From contig CALUJN010000057.1 in the NCBI GenBank assembly GCA_944320985.1, positions 1 through 59,506 of the forward strand: a stretch of 59,506 bases of DNA, written 5' to 3'. Below the pieces are notes generated by a model that worked only from the letters and a program-made list of their open reading frames with translations, was not told where the DNA came from and did no database searches. Both the position numbers and the translations under genes were made by a program. This DNA comes from an uncultured Alistipes sp. (GTDB taxonomy: Bacteria > Bacteroidota > Bacteroidia > Bacteroidales > Rikenellaceae). Positions 8,039-16,139 of this stretch are shown piece after piece. Each line of letters begins with the position of its first letter. Positions within the stretch are counted from its first letter, which is position 1.

Positions 8039-9115
8039 ATGCGGAAAATATCCATATCGTTCATTCTGTTGCTGTTATGCAGCACCATAGCATATGCGCA
8101 GGACGGATTGGTCTTTGAGCCCGCCGTCTGGGACTTCGGAGAGATCCGCGAAGCCGACGGACCGGTCAGCCACACCTTCACGGGCGAGAACCGGAGCGGC
8201 AAGCCGCTGGTGATCCTCGACGTCGTCACCTCCTGCGGCTGCACGGTCCCCCGTTTCTCGAAACAGCCGATCCTCTCCGGCGGCAAGACCGAAATCACCG
8301 TCACCTACGATCCGACGAACCGCCCGGGCGTCTTCTCGAAGGAGCTGACCGTCTATTCGAGCGACCGGAAAAAGATTGCCACCCTGACCGTCCACGGGAC
8401 CGTCACCCCTCGGCCCAAAAGCATCGAAGAGCTCTACCCCATAGATGCCGGCGGCGGGCTGCGCCTGACCACCACACTCAACGCCTTTGCCTACATTCAT
8501 GCCGGGCACCCCGTCCAGGGCGCCTTCGGATATGCGAACACCTCCGACCGCACGATCCGCCTCGAGCTGCGCCCGCAGACAACCAGCGGACTGCTCCACG
8601 CGGAAGCCCCGACGACGATCGAGCCGGGCGAACGGGGTTCGATCAACATCTCGTACCTCAACCCCACGGAACAGCCTCACTACGGCACCATAAAAGATGC
8701 GCTGGAGCTCTTCGTCAACGGCCGCACGAACGGAACGACCCTCGTCTCGCACGGGATCGGCGTAGATCCGGCTCCGGATATCGACGAAAAGCAACTCCCG
8801 AAAAGCGAATATTCGAAAAATATCCTTAAATTCGGCGTTGTAAAGCACACGGAATCCCTGCAAAGGCTCTCCTTCACCCTCTCGAACACAGGATCGGCCG
8901 AGCTCGTCGTACGGGCCGTCGAAGGAGAGGGGCACGTTGCCACGACGCTCGCACCCGGAACCCGGGTCGCTCCGGGCGGCAGCTTTCAGATCGAGGTCAT
9001 GCTGGATCCCGGCGCACAGGAGTACGGCGTGATGAGCGAGCATCTCCTCATCGTAACCAATGATCCGGTGCGCCCCATGCGGAGAATCCGGGTGACGGCA
9101 ATTATCGAAGAGTGA
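8039..9115 (+). CDS. Secreted DUF1573 domain protein
   Basis: 358 aa with an N-terminal signal peptide (about 1-20, cut near AYAQ). Immunoglobulin-like DUF1573 repeats follow. The first (about 25-120) contains the hallmark TSCGC motif (Cys66, Cys68) and a YDPTNRPG turn. A middle region of similar strand pattern and a C-terminal repeat (about 260-355) follow. DUF1573 proteins are abundant in the Bacteroidetes envelope and have no established biochemical role; the fold resembles ASH/MSP domains used for protein contacts. It is monocistronic or leads into nfnA 21 bp downstream. Confidence 0.85.
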   Translation: MRKISISFILLLLCSTIAYAQDGLVFEPAVWDFGEIREADGPVSHTFTGENRSGKPLVILDVVTSCGCTVPRFSKQPILSGGKTEITVTYDPTNRPGVFSKELTVYSSDRKKIATLTVHGTVTPRPKSIEELYPIDAGGGLRLTTTLNAFAYIHAGHPVQGAFGYANTSDRTIRLELRPQTTSGLLHAEAPTTIEPGERGSINISYLNPTEQPHYGTIKDALELFVNGRTNGTTLVSHGIGVDPAPDIDEKQLPKSEYSKNILKFGVVKHTESLQRLSFTLSNTGSAELVVRAVEGEGHVATTLAPGTRVAPGGSFQIEVMLDPGAQEYGVMSEHLLIVTNDPVRPMRRIRVTAIIEE

Positions 9116-9136
9116 TTCACACAAAACACAGACATA

Positions 9137-10021
9137 ATGTATCCCATTCTTGAAAAAAGGCTCCTCGCCGAAGGAATCTGGCTGATGAAGGTCCACGCCC
9201 CGCGCGTCGCCCATGCGGCACTGCCCGGACAATTCGTCATCGTACGCGTCGACAAGCACGGCGAGCGCATTCCGCTCACGATCTCCGACTTCGATGCCGC
9301 CGAAGGCAGCGTCACCATCGTCACACAGGCCATCGGGGCCTCGACGCGCAAGATCTGCGCGCTGGAACAGGGCGAGGCGCTGGCCGATTTTGCCGGACCG
9401 CTGGGCCGCCCCTCGGAGTTCGTGCACATGCCGCTCGAAGAGCTCCGGCAGCGCCGTTACCTCTTTGTGGCCGGCGGAGTGGGCACCGCCCCGATCTATC
9501 CGCAGGTCAAATGGCTCAAGGAGCACGGCGTGCGGGCCGATGTCATCATCGGGGCCAAGAACAGCCGCATGCTGATCTACACCGATGCCATGCGCAAGGT
9601 GGCCGAAAAGCTCTACATCGCCACGGACGACGGTTCGGAAGGCTTCAAGGGCATGGTAACGGGGCTCATCGAAGAGCTCGTCGGGAAACAGGGCGAACAC
9701 TATGACGAATGCGTGGCCATCGGTCCGATGATCATGATGAAGTTCGTGGCCCTGACGACCCGCAAGTACGCTCTGAAGACGACCGTTTCGCTCAATGCGC
9801 TGATGGTCGACGGGACGGGCATGTGCGGCGCCTGCCGCGTGACGGTCGGCGGCCGGACCCGCTTTACGTGCGTCGACGGCCCGGAGTTCGACGGACACGA
9901 GGTCGATTTCGACGAGGCGATGCGCCGTCAGGGGATGTACCGTACCCAGGAGCAGCGCGCCGCAGCCATCGAGGCCGAGCGCGAGGCCGGACACGTATGC
10001 AGAATCGGATTGGACAAATAA
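9137..10021 (+). CDS. nfnA: NADH-dependent ferredoxin:NADP oxidoreductase, small subunit (NfnA type)
   Basis: FAD- and [2Fe-2S]-containing subunit of the flavin-bifurcating transhydrogenase NfnAB, 294 aa. The N-terminal half is the ferredoxin-reductase FAD domain (PLTIS, about 50-54), followed by an NAD-binding domain (AGGVGTAP, about 114-121). The C-terminal cluster region has Cys230, Cys233 and Cys245 and the MVDGTGMCGAC stretch. In Thermotoga NfnA an Asp in this stretch is the fourth cluster ligand, and the matching Asp (about 225) is present here. The large subunit follows 17 bp later. It could also be annotated as sulfide dehydrogenase SudB, a homologue with the same architecture. Confidence 0.88.
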   Translation: MYPILEKRLLAEGIWLMKVHAPRVAHAALPGQFVIVRVDKHGERIPLTISDFDAAEGSVTIVTQAIGASTRKICALEQGEALADFAGPLGRPSEFVHMPLEELRQRRYLFVAGGVGTAPIYPQVKWLKEHGVRADVIIGAKNSRMLIYTDAMRKVAEKLYIATDDGSEGFKGMVTGLIEELVGKQGEHYDECVAIGPMIMMKFVALTTRKYALKTTVSLNALMVDGTGMCGACRVTVGGRTRFTCVDGPEFDGHEVDFDEAMRRQGMYRTQEQRAAAIEAEREAGHVCRIGLDK

Positions 10022-10038
10022 AACAACAGGCTAAGAAC

Positions 10039-11424
10039 ATGGCAAACAAGATACCGCGCGTACCGGTGCGCGAACAGGATCCGGCAATCCGGGCAACCAA
10101 CTTCGAGGAGGTCTGCTACGGATACAATCAGGAAGAGGCAATCCTCGAGGCGTCGCGCTGTCTGCGCTGCAAGAAGCCCCGCTGCGTGGAGGCATGTCCC
10201 GTAGGGATCAACATTCCGGAGTTCATCGCGGCGCTGCACGAAGGCCGGTTGCAGGAGGCTGCCGACATCATCTCCGAGGACAGTTCGCTGCCCTCGATCT
10301 GCGGACGCGTCTGCCCGCAGGAGACCCAGTGCGAAGGTTCGTGTATCCTCGGCATCAAGGGCGAGCCGGTGGCCATCGGCAAGTTGGAGCGTTTCGTCGG
10401 CGACTGGAAACTCGAGCACGACACGGCGCCGAAGACCCCGGCACCCCGCAACGGCCGCAAGGTGGCCGTCATCGGCAGCGGCCCGGCCGGTCTGGCGTGC
10501 GCCAGCGACCTGGCCCGCATGGGTTACGGCGTGAAGATTTTCGAAGCGCTGCACGAGGCGGGCGGCGTACTGGTCTACGGCATTCCGGAGTTCCGGTTGC
10601 CGAAACAGCGCATCGTGGCCCGCGAAATCGAAGAGGTGAAGGCGCTGGGCGTGGAGATCGAGACCGACGTGATCGTGGGACGCACGGTGACGATCGACTC
10701 GCTGATGGACGAAGAGGGCTACGACGCCGTCTTCATCGGTTCGGGGGCCGGTCTGCCGCGCTTCATGGGTATTCCGGGCGAGAACCTCAACGGGGTGGTC
10801 TCGGCCAATGAATTCCTCACGCGCGCCAACCTGATGCACGCCTACGACGCCGAATACGACACGCCGATCTATGTCGGGCAACGCGTCGTGGTGGTCGGAG
10901 GCGGCAACGTAGCAATGGTCGCCGTGCGCACGGCCAAACGCCTCGGTGCCGAGGCGACGATCGTCTACCGCCGCTCGGAGAAGGAGCTTCCGGCCCGGGT
11001 CGAGGAGGTACACCATGCCCGCGAGGAGGGTATCTGCTTTCGCATGCTGACCAACCCCACGGAGGTGTTGGGCGACGAACGCGGATGGGTCAAGGGCGTG
11101 CGCTGCGTGGAGATGGAGCTGGGCGAGCCCGACGAGAGCGGACGACGCTCGCCGGTTGTAAAACCCGGCTCGGAATTTGAGATCGACTGCGACGTGGTGA
11201 TCATGGCGCTGGGGACCTCCCCCAACCCGCTGCTGGCCGCCACGACCGAAGGGCTCGAAACCTCGCGTCGCGGATGCATCACGGCCGACGAGCACGGTGC
11301 CACGACCCGAAAGGGCGTCTTTGCCGGAGGCGATGCCGTGACGGGTGCCGCCACCGTAATTCTCGCCATGGGTGCCGGACGCACCGCAGCCCGGGCCATC
11401 GACGAATACATCCGTTCGCTTTAA
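10039..11424 (+). CDS. nfnB: NfnAB large subunit / glutamate-synthase-small-subunit-like flavoprotein
   Basis: 461 aa, with an N-terminal two-[4Fe-4S] domain (Cys pattern CLRCKKPRC..ACPVGI and GRVCPQETQCEGSC, residues about 40-110), then two Rossmann modules: FAD (GSGPAGLACA) and NADPH (GGGNVAMVAVRTAKRLGA). In the Nfn complex this subunit bears the bifurcating FAD and exchanges electrons among ferredoxin, NADH and NADPH. The ATG at 10039 starts the homology (MANKIPRVPVREQDP); an upstream in-frame ATG at 9999 inside nfnA is possible but less likely. Without nfnA it could have been called GltD; adjacency to nfnA decides the call. Confidence 0.9.
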   Translation: MANKIPRVPVREQDPAIRATNFEEVCYGYNQEEAILEASRCLRCKKPRCVEACPVGINIPEFIAALHEGRLQEAADIISEDSSLPSICGRVCPQETQCEGSCILGIKGEPVAIGKLERFVGDWKLEHDTAPKTPAPRNGRKVAVIGSGPAGLACASDLARMGYGVKIFEALHEAGGVLVYGIPEFRLPKQRIVAREIEEVKALGVEIETDVIVGRTVTIDSLMDEEGYDAVFIGSGAGLPRFMGIPGENLNGVVSANEFLTRANLMHAYDAEYDTPIYVGQRVVVVGGGNVAMVAVRTAKRLGAEATIVYRRSEKELPARVEEVHHAREEGICFRMLTNPTEVLGDERGWVKGVRCVEMELGEPDESGRRSPVVKPGSEFEIDCDVVIMALGTSPNPLLAATTEGLETSRRGCITADEHGATTRKGVFAGGDAVTGAATVILAMGAGRTAARAIDEYIRSL

Positions 11425-11451
11425 TTTAGGATACAAACACCGGATTTTTGC

Positions 11452-11459
11452 TATTTTTG
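11452..11459 (+). promoter_or_regulatory. Probable -7 element for the lipocalin-like lipoprotein gene
   Basis: TATTTTTG lies 31 bp ahead of the chosen ATG. The -33 box is weak, only a TTTA near 11425. Confidence 0.4.
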
Positions 11460-11489
11460 CAGCCGGAAAATGCAAAATTTCTGAGATCC

Positions 11490-12167
11490 ATGAATATGAA
11501 TAAGAGCATGTGGATTGCCGCCGTAGCGCTGTTCGGTGCAGCGGCCTGCGGCCAGCAGGAGCCCAAGACCTTCACGGGCTTCATTACCGACGCCACGATG
11601 AATACCGTGACGGTACAGGATCAGTCGTCCGAGTCAACCTGGACCTTCTCGACCGAGGAAGCCGACCGCAGCGAGGCCAACGGATTGCTCGTGGGGGCTC
11701 CGGTGGTCGTGGACTACCGCGGACGCCTCGAAGAGGGTGCCAAGGCCGTGAAGGTGGCCACGAATCCCACTTATGCCGAAGCGGTCGGGCGATGGATGTT
11801 CTACGATCCGGAAAATCCGGAATTCTCGATGGGTATCGATATTCGGGTCGAGGGCGAAGCGTCGTCGATCAATTCGGCCACGCTGGTCTACACGGGCTGG
11901 GAGCTGCTTGACGAAGCCGGGAAGATCCTGCTCAAGGGCCGGAGCATCGGGAACGGACAGGAGTTCGACTTCTCCCAGACGGGTATCATCGCAAAGAACA
12001 TCGCCGGAGAGTACACTCTGACAATCGAGGGGACAAAGGTTGTCTTCACAAAGGTTACGGAACCGGAGGCAGCTACTCCCTCCGCCGAATCGGCCGAAAC
12101 CGGAAGTGATCCGGCCGCCAAGGCCTCCGATCCCGGCACGACAGGCACCACCCCAGCCGCAAAATAA
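11490..12167 (+). CDS. Lipocalin-like lipoprotein
   Basis: 225 aa. A short basic start (MNMNKSMW) and hydrophobic stretch end in FGAAACG, a plausible lipobox with Cys at about residue 20. Residues 25-90 form a small domain of beta strands. Residues 95-195 have the GRW-(E/D)P...IR..GEASSIN..TLVY..W pattern of Bacteroidetes lipocalin-like domains. The tail (from about 200) is a low-complexity Ala/Thr/Ser/Pro linker. Probably a periplasmic or surface lipoprotein of unknown ligand. The codons for the final PAAK and the stop lie inside the first unit of a tandem repeat array. Confidence 0.65.
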   Translation: MNMNKSMWIAAVALFGAAACGQQEPKTFTGFITDATMNTVTVQDQSSESTWTFSTEEADRSEANGLLVGAPVVVDYRGRLEEGAKAVKVATNPTYAEAVGRWMFYDPENPEFSMGIDIRVEGEASSINSATLVYTGWELLDEAGKILLKGRSIGNGQEFDFSQTGIIAKNIAGEYTLTIEGTKVVFTKVTEPEAATPSAESAETGSDPAAKASDPGTTGTTPAAK

Positions 12168-12312
12168 CCCGGGAGGGGCCGCAACATAACACGAGGAGGG
12201 CACCGGAGGGATTCGCTGCGAAATAGCCCAAGGAGGGCGCCGAAGGGATCCGCCACAACATAGCACGAGGAGGATGCCGGAGGGAATCGCCGCGCAATAG
12301 CCCAAGAAGGAA
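12157..12312. repeat. 37-bp tandem array starting inside the lipoprotein gene's stop region
   Basis: Units begin at 12179, 12216, 12253 and 12290, exactly 37 bp apart, with a shortened unit at 12157 that spans the last sense codons and the stop. Units 1 and 3 (ACACGAGGAGG) and units 2 and 4 (GCCCAAGGAGG) resemble each other more than their neighbours, so the higher-order period is 74 bp. Because 37 is not a multiple of three, no continuous protein is encoded. Each unit carries two GGAGG-like purine blocks. Confidence 0.8.
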
Positions 12313-12392
12313 GGAGTTCCCAAAGTCGTGATCCGAAATTCCAGGCCGCAAACACACATCGCCGGCACAAGATCCGGAAGCATCTGGAATCC

Positions 12393-12483
12393 CGGAGCAG
12401 GAAAGGACCTCGGAGCAGGAAAGAAGCCCAAAGCAAGGAAGAGCCCCGGAGCAGGAAAGAGCCCCGGAGCGGAAAAGAGACTC
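12393..12483. repeat. 17-20 bp purine-rich tandem array
   Basis: Five imperfect units of CGGAGCAGGAAAGAGCCC lie between the 37-bp array and the bidirectional terminator. The plus strand is purine-rich. Confidence 0.7.
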
Positions 12484-12493
12484 GACATCCATG

Positions 12494-12527
12494 AAAAAAA
12501 CGTTGCAGATCACTGCAACGTTTTTTT
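12494..12527. terminator. Bidirectional terminator between the lipoprotein and GT9 genes
   Basis: A7-CGTTGCA, a 6-nt loop, TGCAACG-T7: a symmetric 14-bp hairpin that would end both convergent transcripts. Confidence 0.8.
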
Positions 12528-12548
12528 GTCTCTTCCATATTCTGAAAT

Positions 12549-13643
12549 CTACGGTCTCCCGACCAGGTGTTCGACCCGTTCAGCCACGGATTCAGGCGTA
12601 ATGGCCGTCAGACAACGGTAATCACCATACCGACAGGGCTTGCTGCCGAAAACCGAACAGGGTCGGCACGCCATGTCTGCCTGCACGATTCCTTCAGCCG
12701 GCACGCCGAAGCCCAAAAAGCCCAACCCGGGATGGGTGGCGCCCCAGACCGATACAACGGGAGTGCCGACCAGTGCCGCGAGGTGCATCACGAGCGAATC
12801 CATCGCCACCACACAATCGAGATTCGACACAAGCGCCAGCTCCCCGTCCAGGCGGACCTTCCCGGAGAGGGCCGTCACGTTGGGATAGATCCGCTCCATC
12901 TCCTCGGCAAAGGCCCGTTCGACGCCCCCGCCACTGTGGATAAAGACCCGATCGAAGCGTTCGGAAAGCAGACGCACCAGTTCACGAGACTGCGCCTCGG
13001 GATAGGTTTTGCCCCGGTGGGCGGAGAAAGGTGCAAAGCCAACCCAGCGCCCCTGTTTCTCCCCGAAGGGATTTTCCAGTGAGCGTCGTTCTGCAGGCCG
13101 GGGGTCGTCAAAGACGAAACCCAATTGCCGGAAGGTATCGCAATAGCGCAGCACGGTATGCCGCAAAGGCTCCATCCCCCGCCCTCCGCAGCGGATGAAA
13201 CGGCGTTTCTCCGCACGATCCTTGTCGATATGGGCCGTCGGGATGCCGTGCAGCCTCATCGAGAGTCGGAAGGCCTGCGAGCGCAGCACATCGTGGACAT
13301 CGGCCACGGCATCCACGCCCAGGCGCCGGGCTTCGGCCGCCAGACGCCACATTCCCCGCAGGGAGTGGTGCACACCCTTCGTGTCGACCTCCAGAATACC
13401 GACCGGAAGTCCCTCGAAAAAGGGGCGGAAGAGCCGCTGCGTCGCCACCGTCACCTGCAGCTCGGGATAGGCCGCAAGCAGGGCCCGCAGAGCGTGGGGA
13501 AGCATCGCCACATCGCCCATGGCCGAGGTACGCAGGACCAACAAGTGACGCGGCAATGGCCGGGCCACCGATTGAGCCGGCGTCTCACGGTCCAGCCGCC
13601 GGCTCTTCGAGGCTCCGCTTCCGGGACTATTTTTTCTGCCCAT
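12549..13643 (-). CDS. Glycosyltransferase family 9 (heptosyltransferase-like)
   Basis: 364 aa GT-B enzyme. The N-terminal half begins after a 30-residue basic extension with LLVLRTSAMGDVAM, the nucleotide-sugar transferase start of the WaaC/WaaF family. The C-terminal half has the donor-binding VAMDSLVMHLAALVGTPVVSVWGATHP region and a CRPC..KPC..CL cysteine cluster seen in ADP-heptose:LPS transferases. It acts in LPS core or surface-glycan assembly on the cytoplasmic face. It overlaps the upstream DUF4254 gene by 17 bp; this pairing is common in Bacteroidetes. The exact sugar is not predictable. Confidence 0.88.
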   Translation of the reverse strand: MGRKNSPGSGASKSRRLDRETPAQSVARPLPRHLLVLRTSAMGDVAMLPHALRALLAAYPELQVTVATQRLFRPFFEGLPVGILEVDTKGVHHSLRGMWRLAAEARRLGVDAVADVHDVLRSQAFRLSMRLHGIPTAHIDKDRAEKRRFIRCGGRGMEPLRHTVLRYCDTFRQLGFVFDDPRPAERRSLENPFGEKQGRWVGFAPFSAHRGKTYPEAQSRELVRLLSERFDRVFIHSGGGVERAFAEEMERIYPNVTALSGKVRLDGELALVSNLDCVVAMDSLVMHLAALVGTPVVSVWGATHPGLGFLGFGVPAEGIVQADMACRPCSVFGSKPCRYGDYRCLTAITPESVAERVEHLVGRP

Positions 13644-14232
13644 AGAGTACGGGATTCAGCGAGGGGTCGTTGTACATCTTCATCTGTTTGTAGGTCTTCA
13701 TGTACTTGCGACCCGCCTCGATGTCCTCGATCAACTCCTCGATGGCCCGCGAAAGGTCCACCTGCTGCATAAGCAGCACGTCGAGCTTGCGATGGCACGC
13801 CTCGCGGTGCGTCTCGTCGACATCCGTACGCTCCGTCTCGCGTGCCATGTGGTAGATCTTCAGCGCCAGGATCGACAGACGGTCGATCGCCCACGCCGGA
13901 GTCTCCGTATTGAGCCGCGCATCGGCCGCCGGAACGATAGCCTTGTACTTGTCCAGCAGATACGAATCGATGTACTCCACCATATCCGTACGGTCCTGAT
14001 TCGACTTGTCGATGCGCCGTTTGATCTTCAGCGCCTCCACCGGATCGATCGCCGGATCGCGGATGATGTCCTCCAGATGCCACTGCACGGTGTCGATCCA
14101 GTTCTTGTGGTAGAGCAGGTGGTCGATCGTACCGACCTCATAGGGGTTTTCGATCGGGTGGTCCACATCGTCCCAGCGGTGGTAATCCTCGATGGAACGG
14201 TTGAAGATGCGGTTCGCGTTTTCGGTAAACAT
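13627..14232 (-). CDS. DUF4254 family protein
   Basis: 201 aa, mostly helical and charged, with the family pattern NRIFN.SI.DYH..DDV and LLYHKNWIDTVQWHLED near the N-terminus and KIYHM..E..R near residue 135. No signal peptide. The ATG at 14230-14232 was chosen because the upstream in-frame extension runs into the divergent promoter. It is cotranscribed with the GT9 gene (17-bp overlap), so a role in glycan transfer is likely by association, but the function is not known. Confidence 0.85.
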   Translation of the reverse strand: MFTENANRIFNRSIEDYHRWDDVDHPIENPYEVGTIDHLLYHKNWIDTVQWHLEDIIRDPAIDPVEALKIKRRIDKSNQDRTDMVEYIDSYLLDKYKAIVPAADARLNTETPAWAIDRLSILALKIYHMARETERTDVDETHREACHRKLDVLLMQQVDLSRAIEELIEDIEAGRKYMKTYKQMKMYNDPSLNPVLYGQKK

Positions 14233-14251
14233 AGCTTCGGGTTTTGGTATT

Positions 14252-14283
14252 GTTGTTATTTTCACCGGAAAATTATACCTTTG
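14252..14283 (+). promoter_or_regulatory. Promoter of the glucosaminidase-LysM gene
   Basis: TTG (14252-14254), 21 bp, TACCTTTG (14276-14283). The ATG follows 23 bp later. Confidence 0.65.
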
Positions 14284-14306
14284 TCGGTAATGATCAAACA
14301 AAGATA

Positions 14307-15311
14307 ATGAATATTTCCAGAAAAGCAATACTCCTCGGAGGAATCCTCCTGGGCAGCGTTCTCCAGCTCCCGGCCCAGATGCGCCAGACCCGCGAAGAGT
14401 ACATCGACCGATACATGCACATCGCCGTGGCCCACATGGAGCGCTACGGAATTCCCGCCAGCATCACCATGGCCCAGGGCATTCTCGAATCGGACTGCGG
14501 CAACAGCCTGCTCTCGATGAAGTCCAACAACCACTTCGGCATCAAGTGCAAAAGCAACTGGACGGGCGAGCGGGTCTACCACGACGACGATGCCAAAGGC
14601 GAGTGCTTCCGGGCCTACCCCTCGGTCGAGGCATCCTACGAAGACCACGCCGAGTTCCTCGACTCGCAACCGCGTTACGATTCGCTCTTCTCCTACGCCT
14701 CGGACGACTACAAGAGCTGGGCGCGGGGATTGAAGGCCGCGGGCTACGCCACGGCCCCCGACTATGCACAACGGCTGATCCGCATCATCGAGGAGAGCCA
14801 GCTCTACCTGCTCGACCGCCCCGACGGTGAGCGGCTCTACGCCAAACGCTTCGGACTGGAGCGCAATCCCGAGGAGTGGTTCTCCTCGCAGTCGAGCGTC
14901 GAAGAGATCGCCCGTACCGAAGCATCCGTCGATCCGGACAACTACCGCGTGACGATCAATGCCCACGAGGGATACAACGTCTACATGACCAACGGCGTGC
15001 ACTACGTCACGGCCAAGGAGAACGACACCTTTGAGAACATCGGGCGCAAATTCCGTATCTCGGCCCGCAACCTGCGCAAGTTCAACGACCTGAAGGACAA
15101 GAAGGCTCAGCCGATGACCGGCGAGGTGGTCTACATCGAGCGCAAGAAGAAGCACTGGGAGGGGAATGCCCAGCACCACATCTGCCGTCCGGGAGAGACG
15201 GCCTATGCCGTCGGACAGTCCTACGCCATCCGCACGCGTTCGATCGAGCGGCTCAACAAACTCAAGCCCGGCGAAACGCTCGAGGCCGGCCGACAGCTGC
15301 GGATCAAATAA
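14307..15311 (+). CDS. Secreted N-acetylglucosaminidase with two LysM domains
   Basis: Peptidoglycan hydrolase of 334 aa: signal peptide (about 1-24), mannosyl-glycoprotein endo-beta-N-acetylglucosaminidase (glucosaminidase, GH73-like) domain at about 30-180 with the catalytic-type ITMAQGILESDCGNS and NNHFGIKC motifs, then LysM repeats at about 231-280 and 288-333. It cuts the glycan between GlcNAc and MurNAc during wall growth or separation. The ATG at 14307 starts directly before the signal sequence. Confidence 0.9.
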   Translation: MNISRKAILLGGILLGSVLQLPAQMRQTREEYIDRYMHIAVAHMERYGIPASITMAQGILESDCGNSLLSMKSNNHFGIKCKSNWTGERVYHDDDAKGECFRAYPSVEASYEDHAEFLDSQPRYDSLFSYASDDYKSWARGLKAAGYATAPDYAQRLIRIIEESQLYLLDRPDGERLYAKRFGLERNPEEWFSSQSSVEEIARTEASVDPDNYRVTINAHEGYNVYMTNGVHYVTAKENDTFENIGRKFRISARNLRKFNDLKDKKAQPMTGEVVYIERKKKHWEGNAQHHICRPGETAYAVGQSYAIRTRSIERLNKLKPGETLEAGRQLRIK

Positions 15312-15396
15312 CCATCCGACAAAACCGGAGAGCGTCCCGGAATCCACCGCAGGCGCCCTCCTCCGAAAAAGAAAAACCAACGACAGACCATATTCT

Positions 15397-16083
15397 ATGG
15401 AAACAACCCCACTGAGAGCCAAGATTCTCGACACGATCATCCGCAAATCGAACCTCAAGCAGAAGGTCTTCGACAATACCTTCGCGGCCTTCAACCTGCT
15501 GAAGGAGACCTTGCTGGAGATTGCCGCGGAGATGGACGACGAACTGGACGGCAAGCTCGACCGCCGCGTAAGACTCGAATACCGCGACCGCGGCAAGTTC
15601 GAGGCACAGCTGCAGGTGGCCAACGACCTGCTGATCTTCCAGATGCACACCGACGTCTTCGAATTCGACGCCAACCACCTCATCTGGCAGAACCCCTACG
15701 TGCAGGCCGACCAGGAGAACTCCTACTGCGGACTGATCAACATCTACAACTTCCTCTCCGACTCGTTCAAGTTCAACCGCAATGCCGACGAAGGGTATCT
15801 CATCGGGCGGATCTTCATCAACCGGGAGCGCCGCTATTTCGTCGAGGGAAAACAGCAGAGCACGATGCGGGCGATGAGCTTCGGAAACAACGAGATAGAC
15901 CGCGACGCGCTGGTCGCCGTCCTGGAGGCTGCCATCGCCTTCTCGCTGAACTTCGACCTGCTGATGCCCCCCTACGAGGAGAACAAACGCGTGACGGTCG
16001 ATCAGTTCAACACCAAGATGGACAACTCGAAATTCGTCACGGGCAAACGTCTGGGGTACGATTTCGACGTCGAGGACATCTGA
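15397..16083 (+). CDS. Conserved hypothetical protein
   Basis: 228 aa, soluble, no signal or membrane segment. The N-terminus is helical (KILDTIIRKSNLKQKVFDNTFAAFN), followed by an alternating strand region rich in aromatic/acidic residues (QMHTDVFEFD, NPYVQADQENSYCGLINIYNF) and GRIFINRERRYFVEG. I recognise it only as a protein that recurs in Bacteroidales genomes, without a named domain. It follows the glucosaminidase by 85 bp and precedes DPP-IV by 56 bp. The region upstream also gives an in-frame extension to 15166, which I reject because it runs antisense-like through the glucosaminidase gene. Confidence 0.75.
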   Translation: METTPLRAKILDTIIRKSNLKQKVFDNTFAAFNLLKETLLEIAAEMDDELDGKLDRRVRLEYRDRGKFEAQLQVANDLLIFQMHTDVFEFDANHLIWQNPYVQADQENSYCGLINIYNFLSDSFKFNRNADEGYLIGRIFINRERRYFVEGKQQSTMRAMSFGNNEIDRDALVAVLEAAIAFSLNFDLLMPPYEENKRVTVDQFNTKMDNSKFVTGKRLGYDFDVEDI

Positions 16084-16139
16084 CCCGACACCCGAACCAA
16101 CCACCCGTATAAAAAGCAACATCGGCAAGCGATCAGGCA

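Noticed and set aside
12157-12483. CRISPR array
   Set aside because: Units are imperfect and contiguous without unique spacers, and no cas gene is present in the window.
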